Positions 44,047 through 55,262 of a DNA stretch of 64,000 bases are shown one piece after another (within the stretch, counting starts at the first letter, position 1; the number at the start of each line of letters is the position of its first letter). This stretch comes from Bagarius yarrelli. Its lineage: Eukaryota; Chordata; Actinopteri; Siluriformes; Sisoridae. The notes under the pieces were generated by a model. That model was not told the origin of the DNA, did no database searches, and was given only the letters and a program-made list of their open reading frames with translations. The DNA lies in NCBI GenBank assembly GCA_005784505.1, contig VCAZ01000003.1:1640510-1704509 (forward strand), written 5' to 3'. The position numbers and the translations under genes were made by a program.

Positions 44047-45309
44047 CAATAACTTTAAAAAATGTCTGAAATGTCAAGCTTATTCACTAGAAATGATAAA
44101 CAGGAGTTAAAAGTGAAACTGAAAACATATAAAAGCATGAATACATGCTCGGTTTAATTTTATTATCGGCTCATTAAGACTTGGCCAGTCTAATAAATGA
44201 ACTCAAATGAGGGGTATCGACGCTTTATTTCCGGTAGCAGCTGCTGTCAGTTATTGGCGTGATCAAATCCTGTCTGTCTTTATCTGTCTTTCCTACATCC
44301 ATTGTCCCCAGAGCATCACTCCAAACTCACAGTACACAGCACACACCTGACTTAATTCTCATTGATGAAACTCACAGCAATTGACAGCTATTTAGGCTTT
44401 TGATTTATTGAAATCCAGTGTAGGCCAGTGCTGAGTCACTGCCTTTTCAGTGAAAGGAAAATTAGATTGTTATTTATTTATTTATTTATCTATTTTTTTT
44501 TAAACAAAAGCTTCTTGTCTGTTTGTCAGAACACCTAGCCACAACAGCTTGTGTAGCACTTAGTTTCTAAGATCTGGGAACAAAAGCAAGGATGAGGACA
44601 GAAATGATCACAGGACACAAATACTATTAAAAGCTGGATGTGTAGCTTCGCATTGGGCAGCATTAGAAAACCATTTAGTTGCTAAACAAAAACAACATCA
44701 ATTAGGAAAGCACATTTGTCAGCTTGATAAGTGGGCTGCTTTGATTTGCTGAATTTACTTAAGCGAAACCTGAAGGAAGAAAACAGTAATATATTTCGTG
44801 CAGATCTAAAGAATTAAGCACAAAGCGTTCTGACTTGCTTGGACCCTATCCAGATTTCTAATTCTAATTTGTAAATGTTTTTGAGTTTAAATGTCATTCG
44901 GTTGGTTTTTCTCACACACAACATGCCAGATAGCGGCCGAGCTGATATGGATTTGTGTTCTCTGGTTATCTTTACCAACATACAGAGGCCTCGTCTGTCT
45001 CAGTGCAGCTTAATTGAATTTGGACGAGTACAAAGCCTCTGATTTAGCACATGCTCGGTAACAGATGGAAACAAGATAGCACTTACAGTAATTAAAGCAT
45101 TAGAATGAGCAGGGCTTGTGAATGGTCTTCATTATCCTGCTGTTACCTCAAATCTAAATAAGCACGTCTGCTGCTCCAATCAAAGTGGTTTTTGGTGCAA
45201 TCAGTTGATTTGCCCAGCTGTGTATATACGCCACATGGAAGAGGACCGAAATGCAAAAAAAATAGCATGGATACTGATATTTTGAAACCATTGCAATTTG
45301 TATATCAGC
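44047..45309. other. single-copy DNA with conserved-type blocks
   Basis: TTTA array at 44470-44492. 44880-45195 is balanced and repeat-free: AGTGCAGCTTAATTGAATTT, CTTACAGTAATTAAAGCATT (homeodomain cores), TGCTCCAATCAAAGTGG (a TCF/LEF-like ATCAAAG). 44160-44420 is similar in texture. No exon seen. Confidence 0.35.
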
Positions 45310-45617
45310 AGTTACATTTTTCATTCATATATTCATCTTCTATACCTATTTATTCCCCTAATTCTGGGTCACGGGGATCTGCTGGAGTCTATCCCATCCG
45401 TCTTTGAAAGGGTGAAAGGCAGGATTGGTTCACCTGACAGGTCGCCAGTCCATCACAGGGCTACACACACTCTCACTCCTATGGGTAATTTAGAATAACA
45501 GACATGTTTCTATTGGACTGCGGGAGGAAACCAGAGTACAAGTACAAGCACGGGGAGAACATGCAAACTCCACACTGAAAGACCCAGTGCTAATCACTAA
45601 GCCACCATGTTGCCCCA
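45310..45617 (-). mobile_element. B-element, full length
   Basis: Tail side ATTCATCTTCTATACC, then GGGTCACGGGGATCTGCTGG, CAGGTCGCCAGTCCATCACA, GGGAGAACATGCAAACTCCA, and head GCTAATCACTAAGCCACCAT. Confidence 0.9.
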
Positions 45618-45654
45618 ATTTTTTATTCAACATTTTCTATTTTGTTGCTTAATT
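45618..45654. other. short spacer
   Basis: T-rich spacer between two repeats. Confidence 0.4.
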
Positions 45655-45925
45655 TTATTTCAGTGATCTCGTCTTCTAAATGACCATCCGGACAAGAAAA
45701 CAACAAGGAAAAAGGTTTTTTCTCTATTCTGTCACCAATGGAGTTTTGGCTCCTTGCTGCCGTCGCCTCTGGCTTGCTTAGTTGGGGACTCTAAATTTAT
45801 AGATATTAATCAAATTGGGTGTTATAATGAATGTTTAATATTGTTGTTTCTGATGTATTTCTGTAAAGCTGCTTTGGAACAATCCTAATTGTTAATTGTT
45901 GATTTGACTTGACTTGTATATTAAT
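45655..45925 (+). mobile_element. H-family repeat, second copy
   Basis: CGTCTTCTAAATGACCATCC, TGTCACCAATGGAGTTTTGG, CCTTGCTGCCGTCGCCTCTG, GCTTGCTTAGTTGGGGACTC, GTAAAGCTGCTTTGGAACAA and a GATTTGACTTGACTTG tail. The tail supports a LINE-type 3' end. Confidence 0.7.
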
Positions 45926-46119
45926 CTTAACAATAAATAAAGTGTAAGGATGAAGAGGAATATTTTGTAAATTGTGGTGCAGGTTAGTAGAGCGGTGTAG
46001 CACAGCTCTGTGCCAGTCCTGATCTCTGGTTGCACTATGTACTGTATCATTAGTAGCTGGTGGTTTTTTGAAACACGGAAAGCACAACTGCTTGCCCATG
46101 GGTATGCATAACTAGGTTG
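45926..46119. other. single-copy DNA
   Basis: Nothing recognised. Confidence 0.4.
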
Positions 46120-46300
46120 AGCAACTTCAGTTTTATTTATATAACGCTTTTAAAAATGGTAAGCAATAGTGAGCAAGCCTGAGGCAACCGAAACAAGGAA
46201 AAACTCCCCTAGATGTCACGAGGAAGAAAGTTTGAGTCTGGTTCCTGTAGAGGAACCAGACTCAAAAGGGAACTTATCCTCATTTAGGGACACTTTACCA
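46120..46300 (-). mobile_element. L2-like LINE 3' end with an inverted-copy hairpin
   Basis: Minus strand: AGTTCCCTTTTGAGTCTGGT, then TTCCTCTACAGG, and on to TTTCCTTGTTTCGGTTGCCT and AAAAGCGTTATATAAATAAA. At 46232-46267 an arm of 16 bp (TTTGAGTCTGGTTCCT) is followed by a 4-base loop and its exact complement. Other copies have only the right arm. Confidence 0.82.
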
Positions 46301-47325
46301 AAAATTGTGTTGTCATTTGTATTAAATGCTTGTGCTAGCTTTTTGTCTTTGATGCTTAGCTAATGCTAGCTTTTTGTTTCATTCTTTTGCATTTGTATTC
46401 ATTTCACTTTAAAGCATCACTATGTAGTTGTTTGACCTTAAAATAATGTCTCTAAAGTTATTTTAGTGGTAAAACAACTCACTACCAGTGATACCTGAGC
46501 AGCCTCCTAAAACCAGGTTGTTCAGGTCGGTGCACACAGCCTGTCCCATCCCCTGCCAGTGCCACCTGCTTTACGGCAAAAGCCACATATTTTTACTTTA
46601 GCCTGGCTGAAGTTAGTTAACAACTAATTGTAAGGCAAGACAATCTAATTTGCAAGTCTCAGTCAAAACTGTCTGAAGTAAAAAACTTATAAAATACCAT
46701 TAAAATATTAACAAGCCCCAGATGCATAGTGTTTTAAATATAACACCCACCAATTGTACCAAGTCTTATCAACCCATCCAATGTGTTTATTTCCAGTCTA
46801 ATGTGATTAAAAGAAGCAAAATTTGGCTGGACTCCAACAAGGTGGACATTCTCTGGACGACCACATTAGGGATTTCTTGCACTTGGCTTATTTCCTGGAT
46901 TTTCCATACAACAGCCGAGCTGCTTTTATTATGTGGGACTCAACACCACCACAAAGGTGAATATGTCCGGAGGAGGCTTTGCAGCTTATGTGGAGTGAGT
47001 GCTGGTAAGCCTCAATCTAAAAAATAGAGTCAAACCAGCCACCAAGCCCACTGCAGACACAAACCCTGAGACTGCCATGATCTCAAAGCCAAAGCTGATG
47101 CCTAATCCTTTCATTGCCCCAAAGCTTGAGGGAGAATCTAACCAGGTATGTGAGCCGGTTAGTATGCGCAAAATTTGGCTGCCAGAATCCTGACATGGAC
47201 CAGGACACAAGAGATCCTTGTCAGGTTTCAATCTAAAATTCGACTCGCAAACTGTATGTAATTAATTTCTCCTCTATTTCAATGTCTTGTAAAGCTGTTT
47301 GAAAAATTAAGTTTATCACTACACT
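46301..47325. other. single-copy DNA, unassigned short frames
   Basis: Frames at 46722-47027, 46999-47193 (+) and 46986-47231 (-) have no motif I recognise. GCAAAATTTGGCTG is present twice (46817 and 47168). The 47035-47165 stretch is P, K and E rich in one frame and might be a relic of a retroelement or gene, but I cannot support a call. Confidence 0.3.
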
Positions 47326-47412
47326 TATATTTCTTGCATTTGGCAGATGCCTTTTTCCTGAGTGACTTTTATCCAATTGGGCAGTTAAGAGTTAAGCGCC
47401 TTGCTTAGTAAC
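47326..47412 (-). mobile_element. SINE-A, 3' half
   Basis: CTTGCATTTGGCAGATGCCT, GCAGTTAAGAGTTAAGCGCC, TTGCTTAG; the head is absent. Confidence 0.72.
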
Positions 47413-47759
47413 CTTAGTAAAGTGCTTAACTAAAGATTCAGTTAAAGGTATGAAATAAGCCAAAAAACCACTAATTAGCGATGCAGTGGCCGTCCTTTGG
47501 GAATGCTGCAATGGACAGTGATTAACTTCCAAAATCTAACTCGGAAAAAAAGTTGCATGCTTTAGACTGAACATAAAAATTATTAATGGAAATTTGATTT
47601 TGAGCGGCAGCTCAGGAAGGACATTTTGTAAGGTCAGCCTCTACAGATGGCGTCCAAAGAAAAAAAAACATTTGTTGCAAAAATGTCTCTGAGAAAGGTT
47701 TTTTTTTTGCCTTTTTTCTTTTCTAACTTTTACTTGTAGATTTACTTTTAGATTTTTAA
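47413..47759. other. single-copy DNA
   Basis: Nothing recognised. Confidence 0.4.
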
Positions 47760-47951
47760 AAATGTTTTTTTATCGTAAATCGTTTTTATTTCTCACAATT
47801 TGCACTTTTCTATTGCACATTTTTTCTATTTTCCTACTTTTCACGTAATTGTTTTTGTATCTGAGCCACCGTAACAATTTAATTTCCCCACTGTGGGATC
47901 AATAAAGATTATCTTATCTTATCTTATCTTATCTTATCTTATCTTATCTTA
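47760..47951 (+). mobile_element. LINE-type 3' end with TTATC tail
   Basis: TTTTTGTATCTGAGCCACCG, TAACAATTTAATTTCCCCAC and TGTGGGATCAATAAAGATTA lead straight into nine TTATC pentamers (47907-47951). This UTR followed by a short tandem tail is a pattern I know from fish non-LTR retroelements; the clade is not determinable. Confidence 0.65.
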
Positions 47952-48039
47952 TTTAACATAAATGTACAATGTATTACATATGAACTAAATTTATATACTT
48001 TTAAATCTAAATCTTTTTGGCAAAGATGCATTAACATCA
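47952..48039. other. short AT-rich spacer
   Basis: Nothing recognised. Confidence 0.4.
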
Positions 48040-48117
48040 TTAATCAGACACTCTTATCCATAGTAACTTATGTTTATCTCATCTATATAACTGAGCAGTT
48101 GAGAGTTAAGGGACTTT
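48040..48117 (-). mobile_element. SINE-A, 3' half
   Basis: GACACTCTTATCCATAGTAA, CTGAGCAGTTGAGAGTTAAG; the head is absent. Confidence 0.7.
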
Positions 48118-48691
48118 TCTTTGAGAAAGCACAAGAAAAAGGTCTTTTTTTGGCATAAACCTGGCCAGACCCAGCACAGTGAATATATAGTCTTGACAGT
48201 AAAGCATAAAAGTGATAATGTGAGGATATGTGGCAGCAGGAGTGTAAATGGTGTTGGAAAGGTGATGTTTTCGAACAGCAGCATGCAAACCTGTGTATTC
48301 ACTAAAATACTGGCTGAGAAGATGACTTCCAGAGTCCAGAGGCTTGACAGAAAAAGTGTAAAGCAGCATGATAATGATCCAAAGAACATATCCTCCTGCT
48401 GCACTGTATAGAGAATATCCCAGGCTTTCTACTGACATGCCATTTGATTGGCTGGGCTGCTAGGAACTACTTGTAACCTGCATCAAAAATGGCCACCATA
48501 GGAACAGGCATGTTTATGGAGAAGGGCTGTCTTTTCGAAAAATAAATGGTCCTGTGATCCACTACAGTGGACATTTTTTAACATAGTAGGAAATGCTAGT
48601 TTCCTACCAAACATAGTAGGAAATCAAACCAAACAAAAACATGTATGACATTTTTTTACTTTGGGTTTCAGGACAATATATTGTATTGTAA
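48118..48691. other. single-copy DNA
   Basis: Overlapping frames on both strands at 48054-48438 show no motif. ACATAGTAGGAAAT is directly repeated at about 48580-48620 around an inverted TTTCCTAC. Confidence 0.35.
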
Positions 48692-48840
48692 CATTTACAT
48701 TTACATCAATTGGCAGACGCCCTTATCCAGAGTGACTTACATTTAACTCCAACTGTGCAATTGAGGGTTACGGGCCTTGCTCAAAGCCTGATCTTTCAAT
48801 CAGCAGTCCAACACCTTAACCACTGTTCTACCACTTCCCA
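48692..48840 (-). mobile_element. SINE-A, internally deleted
   Basis: TGGCAGACGCCCTTATCCAG, GAGGGTTACGGGCCTTGCTC, then a jump to CTGATCTTTCAATCAGCAGT and head CACTGTTCTACCACTTCCCA. Confidence 0.87.
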
Positions 48841-50261
48841 CTAAACACTAACACACTTCTAAACATCTATCATACACATCAATATGTTAAACACATAACA
48901 ACGCATGACAGGCAACACAACATCAATGATGATTTCTCATTTTTATTATATAAAAAAATTACTAAACATTCAATGTTTAACATTTTAAATTATTCTTGAT
49001 ATATATTAAAGAAATGAAAGTGATATTTGAAAACAATAATCTTTAAATTAGGACATTCTTTCCCAAACACGGTATTACAAGCAGTGTAATAGGACAGTGG
49101 TGGCTCAGATGGTTAAAGTTTGTCCATTTGAAGACCCTTACCATAATTTTCTAACAAGCTGTAAAGAATACAATTCACTGTGGTAACGTATGTTTTGCAA
49201 GATATCAAATAATCTTAAACAGAATTGCAGGCATTGGTTCATTGAAGTACAAATACAGGAAAGAAAATATAATAATTTATAAAAGTGAAAAAAACCCCTC
49301 CTGACATACAAAAGTGTAAACGCTCATCCCAAAGTGCATTAAAATAAGCACTCTGTCAAGCTGTTAGCTTTTTTGGTCTGTTTGAGATTGAGAGTGAGTA
49401 CAAGCGGAAGGTCATGCAAACGTTTGTCAGATGTTATGTTGGAAATTAAATGTGTCAGAGCAATGAATCAGACAAAGCAGACTCGATGACAGGTCACAGT
49501 CATGCCAAGAGATAGCGACAGCTTTTGCTGTCTTTTCAAATGCATGGCATGTCATATTCCTTGATGAGAATTCAAAGCAGCGGAATGACAGATTTGCCTT
49601 TTACCTCTTACACCTGCCAAATACGAGTTGTGACTATTTATGCACATTCATAACTATTATCTTGTCTTTAGGAAAGAGGAACCATAGAAAACAGTCCATG
49701 ATTGTGTTATTTATTCTGTATGAAGAATTGCCAGGTTTTTTCTTTTTCAGGATGATGTGAAAAGGACACGGCCTGCTCTCTACCTGCTAAACAGCAAAGG
49801 AAGAACTTGTGATTTATTCTCTCTGACAACAGTCCTCAGCATGCAACTGATTCACACTGATCCTTGTCCATTCCATGCACGCCAGCCACACGGAGGTCAG
49901 AACACGGCACAGGAGAATTTTAAAGCTTTCTTTTTAAAGTCTGTCCTGTTATGGCCTCGTGATGGCTTGAATTTGTTGCTGGAGGTTTTTACAGGGTGCC
50001 ATGGAGAAAAAGGTATTGCCTGCCTTGCTGACTAAAATGTGCTGTGTAAACAATCGAAGCGGAAATTTATTTAGGTCCCAGTATACACAAATGGAATTAT
50101 TAATACCGACACATTGGTGTGTGTGGAAAAGAGTGGTTTTTTTTTTTTTTTTTTTTTTAGAGACGGCATACTTACATATTCCTAACAATTTGCACTATTT
50201 AACTTGTATGGAAAAGGTTATGGTTGGGGCTGGGAGGAGTGTGTAGCCTGTGCACCGTTAT
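48841..50261. other. single-copy DNA with a conserved-type block
   Basis: 49090-49125 (CAGTGGTGGCTCAGATGGTT) is a possible SINE-A head stub. 49360-49680 is balanced and repeat-free. At 49740 a pyrimidine tract with TTTTTCAG precedes a 92-codon frame; it matches nothing and I leave it uncalled. A T run of about 22 lies at 50137-50158. Confidence 0.3.
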
Positions 50262-50528
50262 CATTCATTTATCTTCTATTAACTAATTCGGGGTCACAGG
50301 GATCTGCTGGAGCCTATCCCAGCTGTCTCTGAAAGGGCAAAAGGCAGGAGGGGTACACCCTGGACAGGTCGCCAGTCCATTACGAGCCACACACACACTA
50401 TGGGAAATATGTTTTTGGACTGTGGCAGAAAATTAAAGTATCGGGAGTAAACCCCCTGCCCAGGAATCAAACCCGGGCCTTCTTGATGTGAGGCAACAAG
50501 TGCTAACCACTAAGCCACCGTGCGGCCC
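50262..50528 (-). mobile_element. B-element, nearly full length
   Basis: CATTCATTTATCTTCTATTA tail side, GGGGTCACAGGGATCTGCTG, GACAGGTCGCCAGTCCATTA, CCCAGGAATCAAACCCGGGC and head CACTAAGCCACCGTGCGGCC. Confidence 0.9.
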
Positions 50529-52225
50529 CCTGTATACCTTTGTTTATCATCATGTACAATTTTAAAAAGTAGTAAATAATAAAAAACACTTGAAAAAAAC
50601 TTTGGGGCATGACTATTTCCCCCCATTCTGTGCAGATCTGTCTCAATCCAATCCAACACTTTTGAGTCTCACACATTCAGGAGGCTTTATAACCCCTTGA
50701 TAGCTGACAGTGTTTGGATGTCATCCTTCACTAACCCTCCATTCTCGCCATGAAAATAACACTTGGCTGATGGCTGTGCTGAAACACACCACCTGTGGCT
50801 CTGGCAAGAGCCAAGCTGTGTTTGTCTGTGGGTGTACCATCATGGCATCTTCTTTGCATATATTATGATCCGCACAGATGACTCATCTCCGAGGGTCAGC
50901 GCAAGTGCACTAGCATTTCCCAATTATATGTGAATCTTTGGGACAACTTGGACTCCACTGAGCTTTACTATTCATTACCTCGACACAAAAGGCTCTCGCT
51001 GTGTTGGGCACATAAACATTATGCATTATTAGGGACTTTTCTGGGCAGTGGCTGTAGGGGCAGTGTATACAACAACATTCTTTCTGACATTTTAAATATC
51101 AATATAACCAATGTAGAGATTAAAAAAAAAAAAAGATTGAGGATTTTGAGCAACGTGGCAAATTGCAGACATCCAGTACAGTATGTACCAATTTAATGAT
51201 GAAGCTATTTACTTTATCTGTATTTCACTGTCCCCAAAGACTAAATGTTCCAAGAAAATTGCCGACTCTTTTTCCACTAAATCGAGGTGATCTTTCTGCT
51301 TGTTTGAACTATTTAAATAAACCAAAAAATTCAGCGATGTCTGACATCAGACACAAGTCTTACAAAATTCTCTAAGATATAAAGAGCTAGGCACTGACAC
51401 TGACAGATAGAATATATCAACGATGAATTGTTACATTAATTTTGCACTAAAGTACTGTATAGCCTACAGTATACGGAAATCCTTTGCCATGAACGTGTCA
51501 CTTTTTGTCTGACAGAGGTAAAACCTAACATTCCCCCTTTACTGCAAGGTTTGATGTTTTGTTCATGATGGTAGAGAAATGTCTTAGATTTGGTGGGGTT
51601 TTTTTATTAGCCTGTATAAACTATAGAGAACCTTAGAGGAGAGTAGCAGTCTGTAATCCTCCAATCACCCCATCTGGAACCAACATCCATGCCATAGTCG
51701 AAAGCACAAACATGGTCGCCATACTGATAATACCCACATCTCTTTGACATGTATTTGCAGGATCCTGTGCATTGTGCTGCTGCATCATGATTTATTGCAT
51801 TAATGTTAATGTTACCGCACATGTATTTACTATATATATATATATATATAGTAACATTATTAATAATAAACTTTATATGTATATACTATATATAGTTAGT
51901 TGTTTTAATCCACTAATCTGATTGGACGATTGATGGGCTAAGAAATCTTTAATGCAGTATTACCACACTGGATCATTTCAATGCATGCATCATTCCACTT
52001 GTCTGTGCTCACACAGGGAAAATTCCTCTCTCAAAGCTCAAAACAATAACAACAATAAAGACATTAAAATACTATATTAAAAATATTTCTCTGGAATATA
52101 GAGGAACATTTGAATCATAATATTAAATGTCTGTCACTATATCAAAGTTCTAAGGAAATATAAAAATGTTAATTTTCCCAAATCAATGTGAGCTAGCAAG
52201 CTATTCATTATCTATCCAGCAAACC
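50529..52225. other. single-copy DNA
   Basis: 50690-51060 is balanced and repeat-free (CACCACCTGTGGCTCTGG, ATGACTCATCTCCG with an AP-1-like TGACTCA). AT array at 51829-51850. No gene recognised. Confidence 0.35.
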
Positions 52226-52541
52226 ATCCATCCATCCATTCATCCATCCACCCACCCATACATCCAGCCAGCCAGCCAGCCAGTCAGTAAGTCAGTCAGT
52301 CAGCCATCCATCTATCCACCCACCCAGCCAGCAAGTCATTCATCCAAACATCCATCAATCCATCCACCCACCCACCCAGCCAGCCAGCTATCCAGTCAGC
52401 CAGCCAGCCATCCATCCATCCATCTATCCATCCATCCATCCAAACATCCATCAATCCATCCACCCACCCACCCAGCCAGCTATCCAGTCAGCCAGCCAGC
52501 CAGCCATCCATCCATCTATCCAACAATCTATCCATACACTT
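52208..52541 (+). repeat. CATC/CAGC compound array with ~96-bp higher-order repeat
   Basis: Tetranucleotide mosaic of CATC, CACC, CAGC, CAGT and CAAA. The 60-70 bp block beginning CATCCAAACATCCATCAATC at 52341 recurs at 52437, so a 96-bp unit of fixed sub-order has been duplicated. Confidence 0.93.
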
Positions 52542-52820
52542 TCTGTACCCTATTATTTTCAATTAGGGTCACAGGGATCTGCTGAAGTCTATTCCAGCTT
52601 TCATTGGGTGAAAGGCAGGGGTACACCCGGGACAGGTTGCCACACATACTTACACTTACTCATTCCTATGAGCAATTTTGAATCACCAGTCAACCTAACA
52701 TCCATGTTTTTGGACTGGGAAAGAAAAAGGGGAGAACATGCAAACTCCAAACAGAAAGGTTACTGCCGGAGATACAAACCTGGGAACTTATCTAACAGTG
52801 CTAAGCCACCGTGCTAGCAC
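52542..52820 (-). mobile_element. B-element adjoining the CATC array
   Basis: GGGTCACAGGGATCTGCTGA, GGTACACCCGGGACAGGTTG, GGAGAACATGCAAACTCCAA and head GCTAAGCCACCGTGCTAGC. The tail end, which in other copies is CATTCATTC on this strand, is where the array starts. Confidence 0.88.
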
Positions 52821-52826
52821 GCTAGA

Positions 52827-52998
52827 TGGGGAAGTGGGGGCTCATGGTTACGGTGTTGTGTTACCAATCCGAAGATTGTGGGTCAATTCCCAGCTCCACC
52901 ACCACTGGGCCCCTGAGCAAGGCCCTTAACCCCCAACTGCTCACTTGGATAAATGGGAAAAAGTTGCTCTGGATAAGGGTGTCTGGGAAATGTAGTGT
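52827..52998 (+). mobile_element. SINE-A, full length
   Basis: GGGGCTCATGGTTACGGTGT head, GGGCCCCTGAGCAAGGCCCT body, GGATAAGGGTGTCTGGGAAA end. Confidence 0.88.
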
Positions 52999-53071
52999 TT
53001 ATAGCCTCCTTGTTTATATTTTACCGAGCGTTTGGCCTTATTGTGTCTAACGTATCACTTATATCTTATTA

Positions 53072-53258
53072 TACATTTATGGAATTTGGCAGATGTCCTT
53101 ATCCAGAGCGACTTACATTTATCTCATTTATACAACTGAGCAATTGGGGGTTAAGGGCCTTGTTTAGAGGCCCAGCAGTGCAGGCTTGTTGGAGCTGTGA
53201 ATCAAACCCACAATCTTCAGGTTGGTAGTCCTTAACCATGAGCCACCACTTCCCACCC
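53072..53258 (-). mobile_element. SINE-A, full length
   Basis: ATTTGGCAGATGTCCTTATC, AATTGGGGGTTAAGGGCCTT, CACAATCTTCAGGTTGGTAG, head CATGAGCCACCACTTCCCA. Its head matches the 28446 and 30688 copies, suggesting one subfamily. Confidence 0.9.
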
Positions 53259-53324
53259 ATTATAAAATCAATATCACACACAATGGCACGATATGGCGTC
53301 TTACCTACAGCAAATCACAGCCAT

Positions 53325-53478
53325 GCTAATATTTAGTATAAACATGTGATTTTACTATAATGCCAATATTTAGTATCAACACATATTATTATACCATAAT
53401 GCTAATATTTAGTATTAACACATACTATTGTACTATAATGCTAATATTTAGTATCAACACATACTGTGCTGTTGTGCT
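53325..53478 (+). repeat. 39-bp minisatellite
   Basis: Nearly four copies of a 39-bp unit: GCTAATATTTAGTATCAACA then CATACTATTGTACTATAAT. Copies differ at several positions and the last is cut short. Confidence 0.9.
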
Positions 53479-53596
53479 TAAGAATATTATTAATTACACA
53501 TTACACATTTTTGTTTCTTAAATAAAGCACAATAGCTAGGTTTGAAAGTAAGCTTAGATTCAATACAATTTGGAACTAACTGAAAGGAAGCATGAC

Positions 53597-53958
53597 ATGG
53601 GGCAACACGGTGGCTTAGTGAATAGCACGGTTGCTTTACAGCAAGAATGCCCGTGTTCGAGTCCTGGTCAGGAGCCTTTCTGTGTGGAGTTTGTATGTTC
53701 ATCCTGTGCTTGCATGGGTTTTACTCTGGGTACTCCAGTTTCCTCCCACAGTCCACAAACATGTATCTTGGGTTGATTGGTGATTCTAAATTGCCCATAG
53801 GAGTGAGTGTGAATGTGTGTGGCTCTGTGGTGGACTGGCGACCTGTCCAGGGTGTACCCATCCTGCCTTTGGCCCTTTCAGAGATGCCCGGTATAGGCTC
53901 CAGCAAATCTCCGTGATCCCGAATTAGATAAAGATGAAAAAAGAATGAATGTGGTGAA
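53597..53958 (+). mobile_element. B-element, full length
   Basis: GGGGCAACACGGTGGCTTAG head, GTGTTCGAGTCCTGGTCAGG (B-box-like), GTGGAGTTTGTATGTTCATC, CACAGTCCACAAACATGTAT, GGACTGGCGACCTGTCCAGG, CCAGCAAATCTCCGTGATCC and an AAAGAATGAATG tail. The most complete copy here, 362 bp. Confidence 0.92.
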
Positions 53959-54537
53959 TCAAACAGGTCTATAAAACTCTTTTTGCGGATTATTACACTG
54001 TTGCACATTTCATGACATTCATATAGTCTTTGGATCAGTTTATTTAGTCTTTCTGATTAGAATCAACTCACTTCTACCAGATGCTGCGATTTGCTGTCCA
54101 CATGTCTCTATTCTTCCCCAGCATCTGAAAGAAGAGAATAATTAATTCTATTCTGGGCATAGGATGAGAGCTCACCGGCATTGAAAAGCCTGGTTGTGTA
54201 GCCTATTTGTGTGATTGATTGCGAGTTGTCCCTAATGACAAAATAATAAAGGTGTGTTCCGCATCAGCAGTGCTATAGGAGTACCTGACAAGCAGTGGCA
54301 GCCGCAAAGATCGAATTAATTACATTCCTCAATGCCAAAAGTAGTTCATACATCAACCACTTCTGCACACACATTATTCTCGCTGAAGGTTTCTACAGTG
54401 TATCTTTTAACCTTTAAGAAATTTTACTAGAGTGAATTAAATGCCTACTCGGAGAAGAAAGCCTGTGCATTTGTTGCTGAGTTTAGTCTAATCTTTTTTT
54501 GTGTGCTACTTGGTAAACAGTAGATTTCAGTTCTAAA
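53959..54537. other. single-copy DNA with a conserved-type block
   Basis: 54040-54440 is balanced and repeat-free (CGAATTAATTACATTCC, GAGAATAATTAATTCTATTC palindrome). No exon recognised. Confidence 0.35.
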
Positions 54538-54780
54538 CAGAATTATGAGGATAGATGGATGAAGAAATGGATAGATAGATGGATACGTAGAAAGAAAGAA
54601 AGAAAGAAAGAAAGAGACGAATACAGATGAATGCACACAAAGTACAGTAGATAGATATATAGACAGACGGACAGACAGACAGACAAATAGATAAATAGAC
54701 GGATGAATGGATTGATAAATAGATGGAAGGATGGAACGAAAGAAAGATAGATGGGTGGGTAGGAGGATAGATACACACAA
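54538..54780 (-). repeat. degenerate GATA/GAAA/GACA array
   Basis: GATAGATG, GAAAGAAA (54589-54616), GACAGACA and GATGAATG segments mixed. Minus-strand frames rich in S, I, Y, L and P come from the array. Confidence 0.92.
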
Positions 54781-54795
54781 AGTACAGTAGATTTA

Positions 54796-54972
54796 CCTTT
54801 ACAGCATTTGGCAGACACCCTTATCCAGAGTGACTTACATGTATCTTATTTATACTGAGCAATTAGTGGTTAAGGGCCTTACTCAGGGGCCCAGCAGTGG
54901 TGGCTTGGTGGAGCTGGGGATCAAACCCACAATCTTCGGGTTGGTAGTCCAACACCATAACCCTGAGTCACA
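54796..54972 (-). mobile_element. SINE-A between two tetranucleotide arrays
   Basis: GCATTTGGCAGACACCCTTA, AGTGGTTAAGGGCCTTACTC, GGGGCCCAGCAGTGGTGGCT, GTAGTCCAACACCATAACCC. ACACAAAGTACAGTAGAT occurs at both 54636 and 54775, just left of the SINE. Confidence 0.88.
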
Positions 54973-54979
54973 GACGGAC

Positions 54980-55262
<283 letters not shown>

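Noticed and set aside
46722..47231. Three overlapping frames, one rich in P, K and E
   Set aside because: Might be a gene or retroelement relic but no motif could be identified; left as unassigned DNA.
48054..48438. Overlapping frames of 96-116 codons on both strands
   Set aside because: Open on both strands at once with no motif; part of the right-hand frame is SINE-A sequence.
49096..49125. Possible SINE-A head
   Set aside because: Only about 30 bp match; too short to separate from chance.
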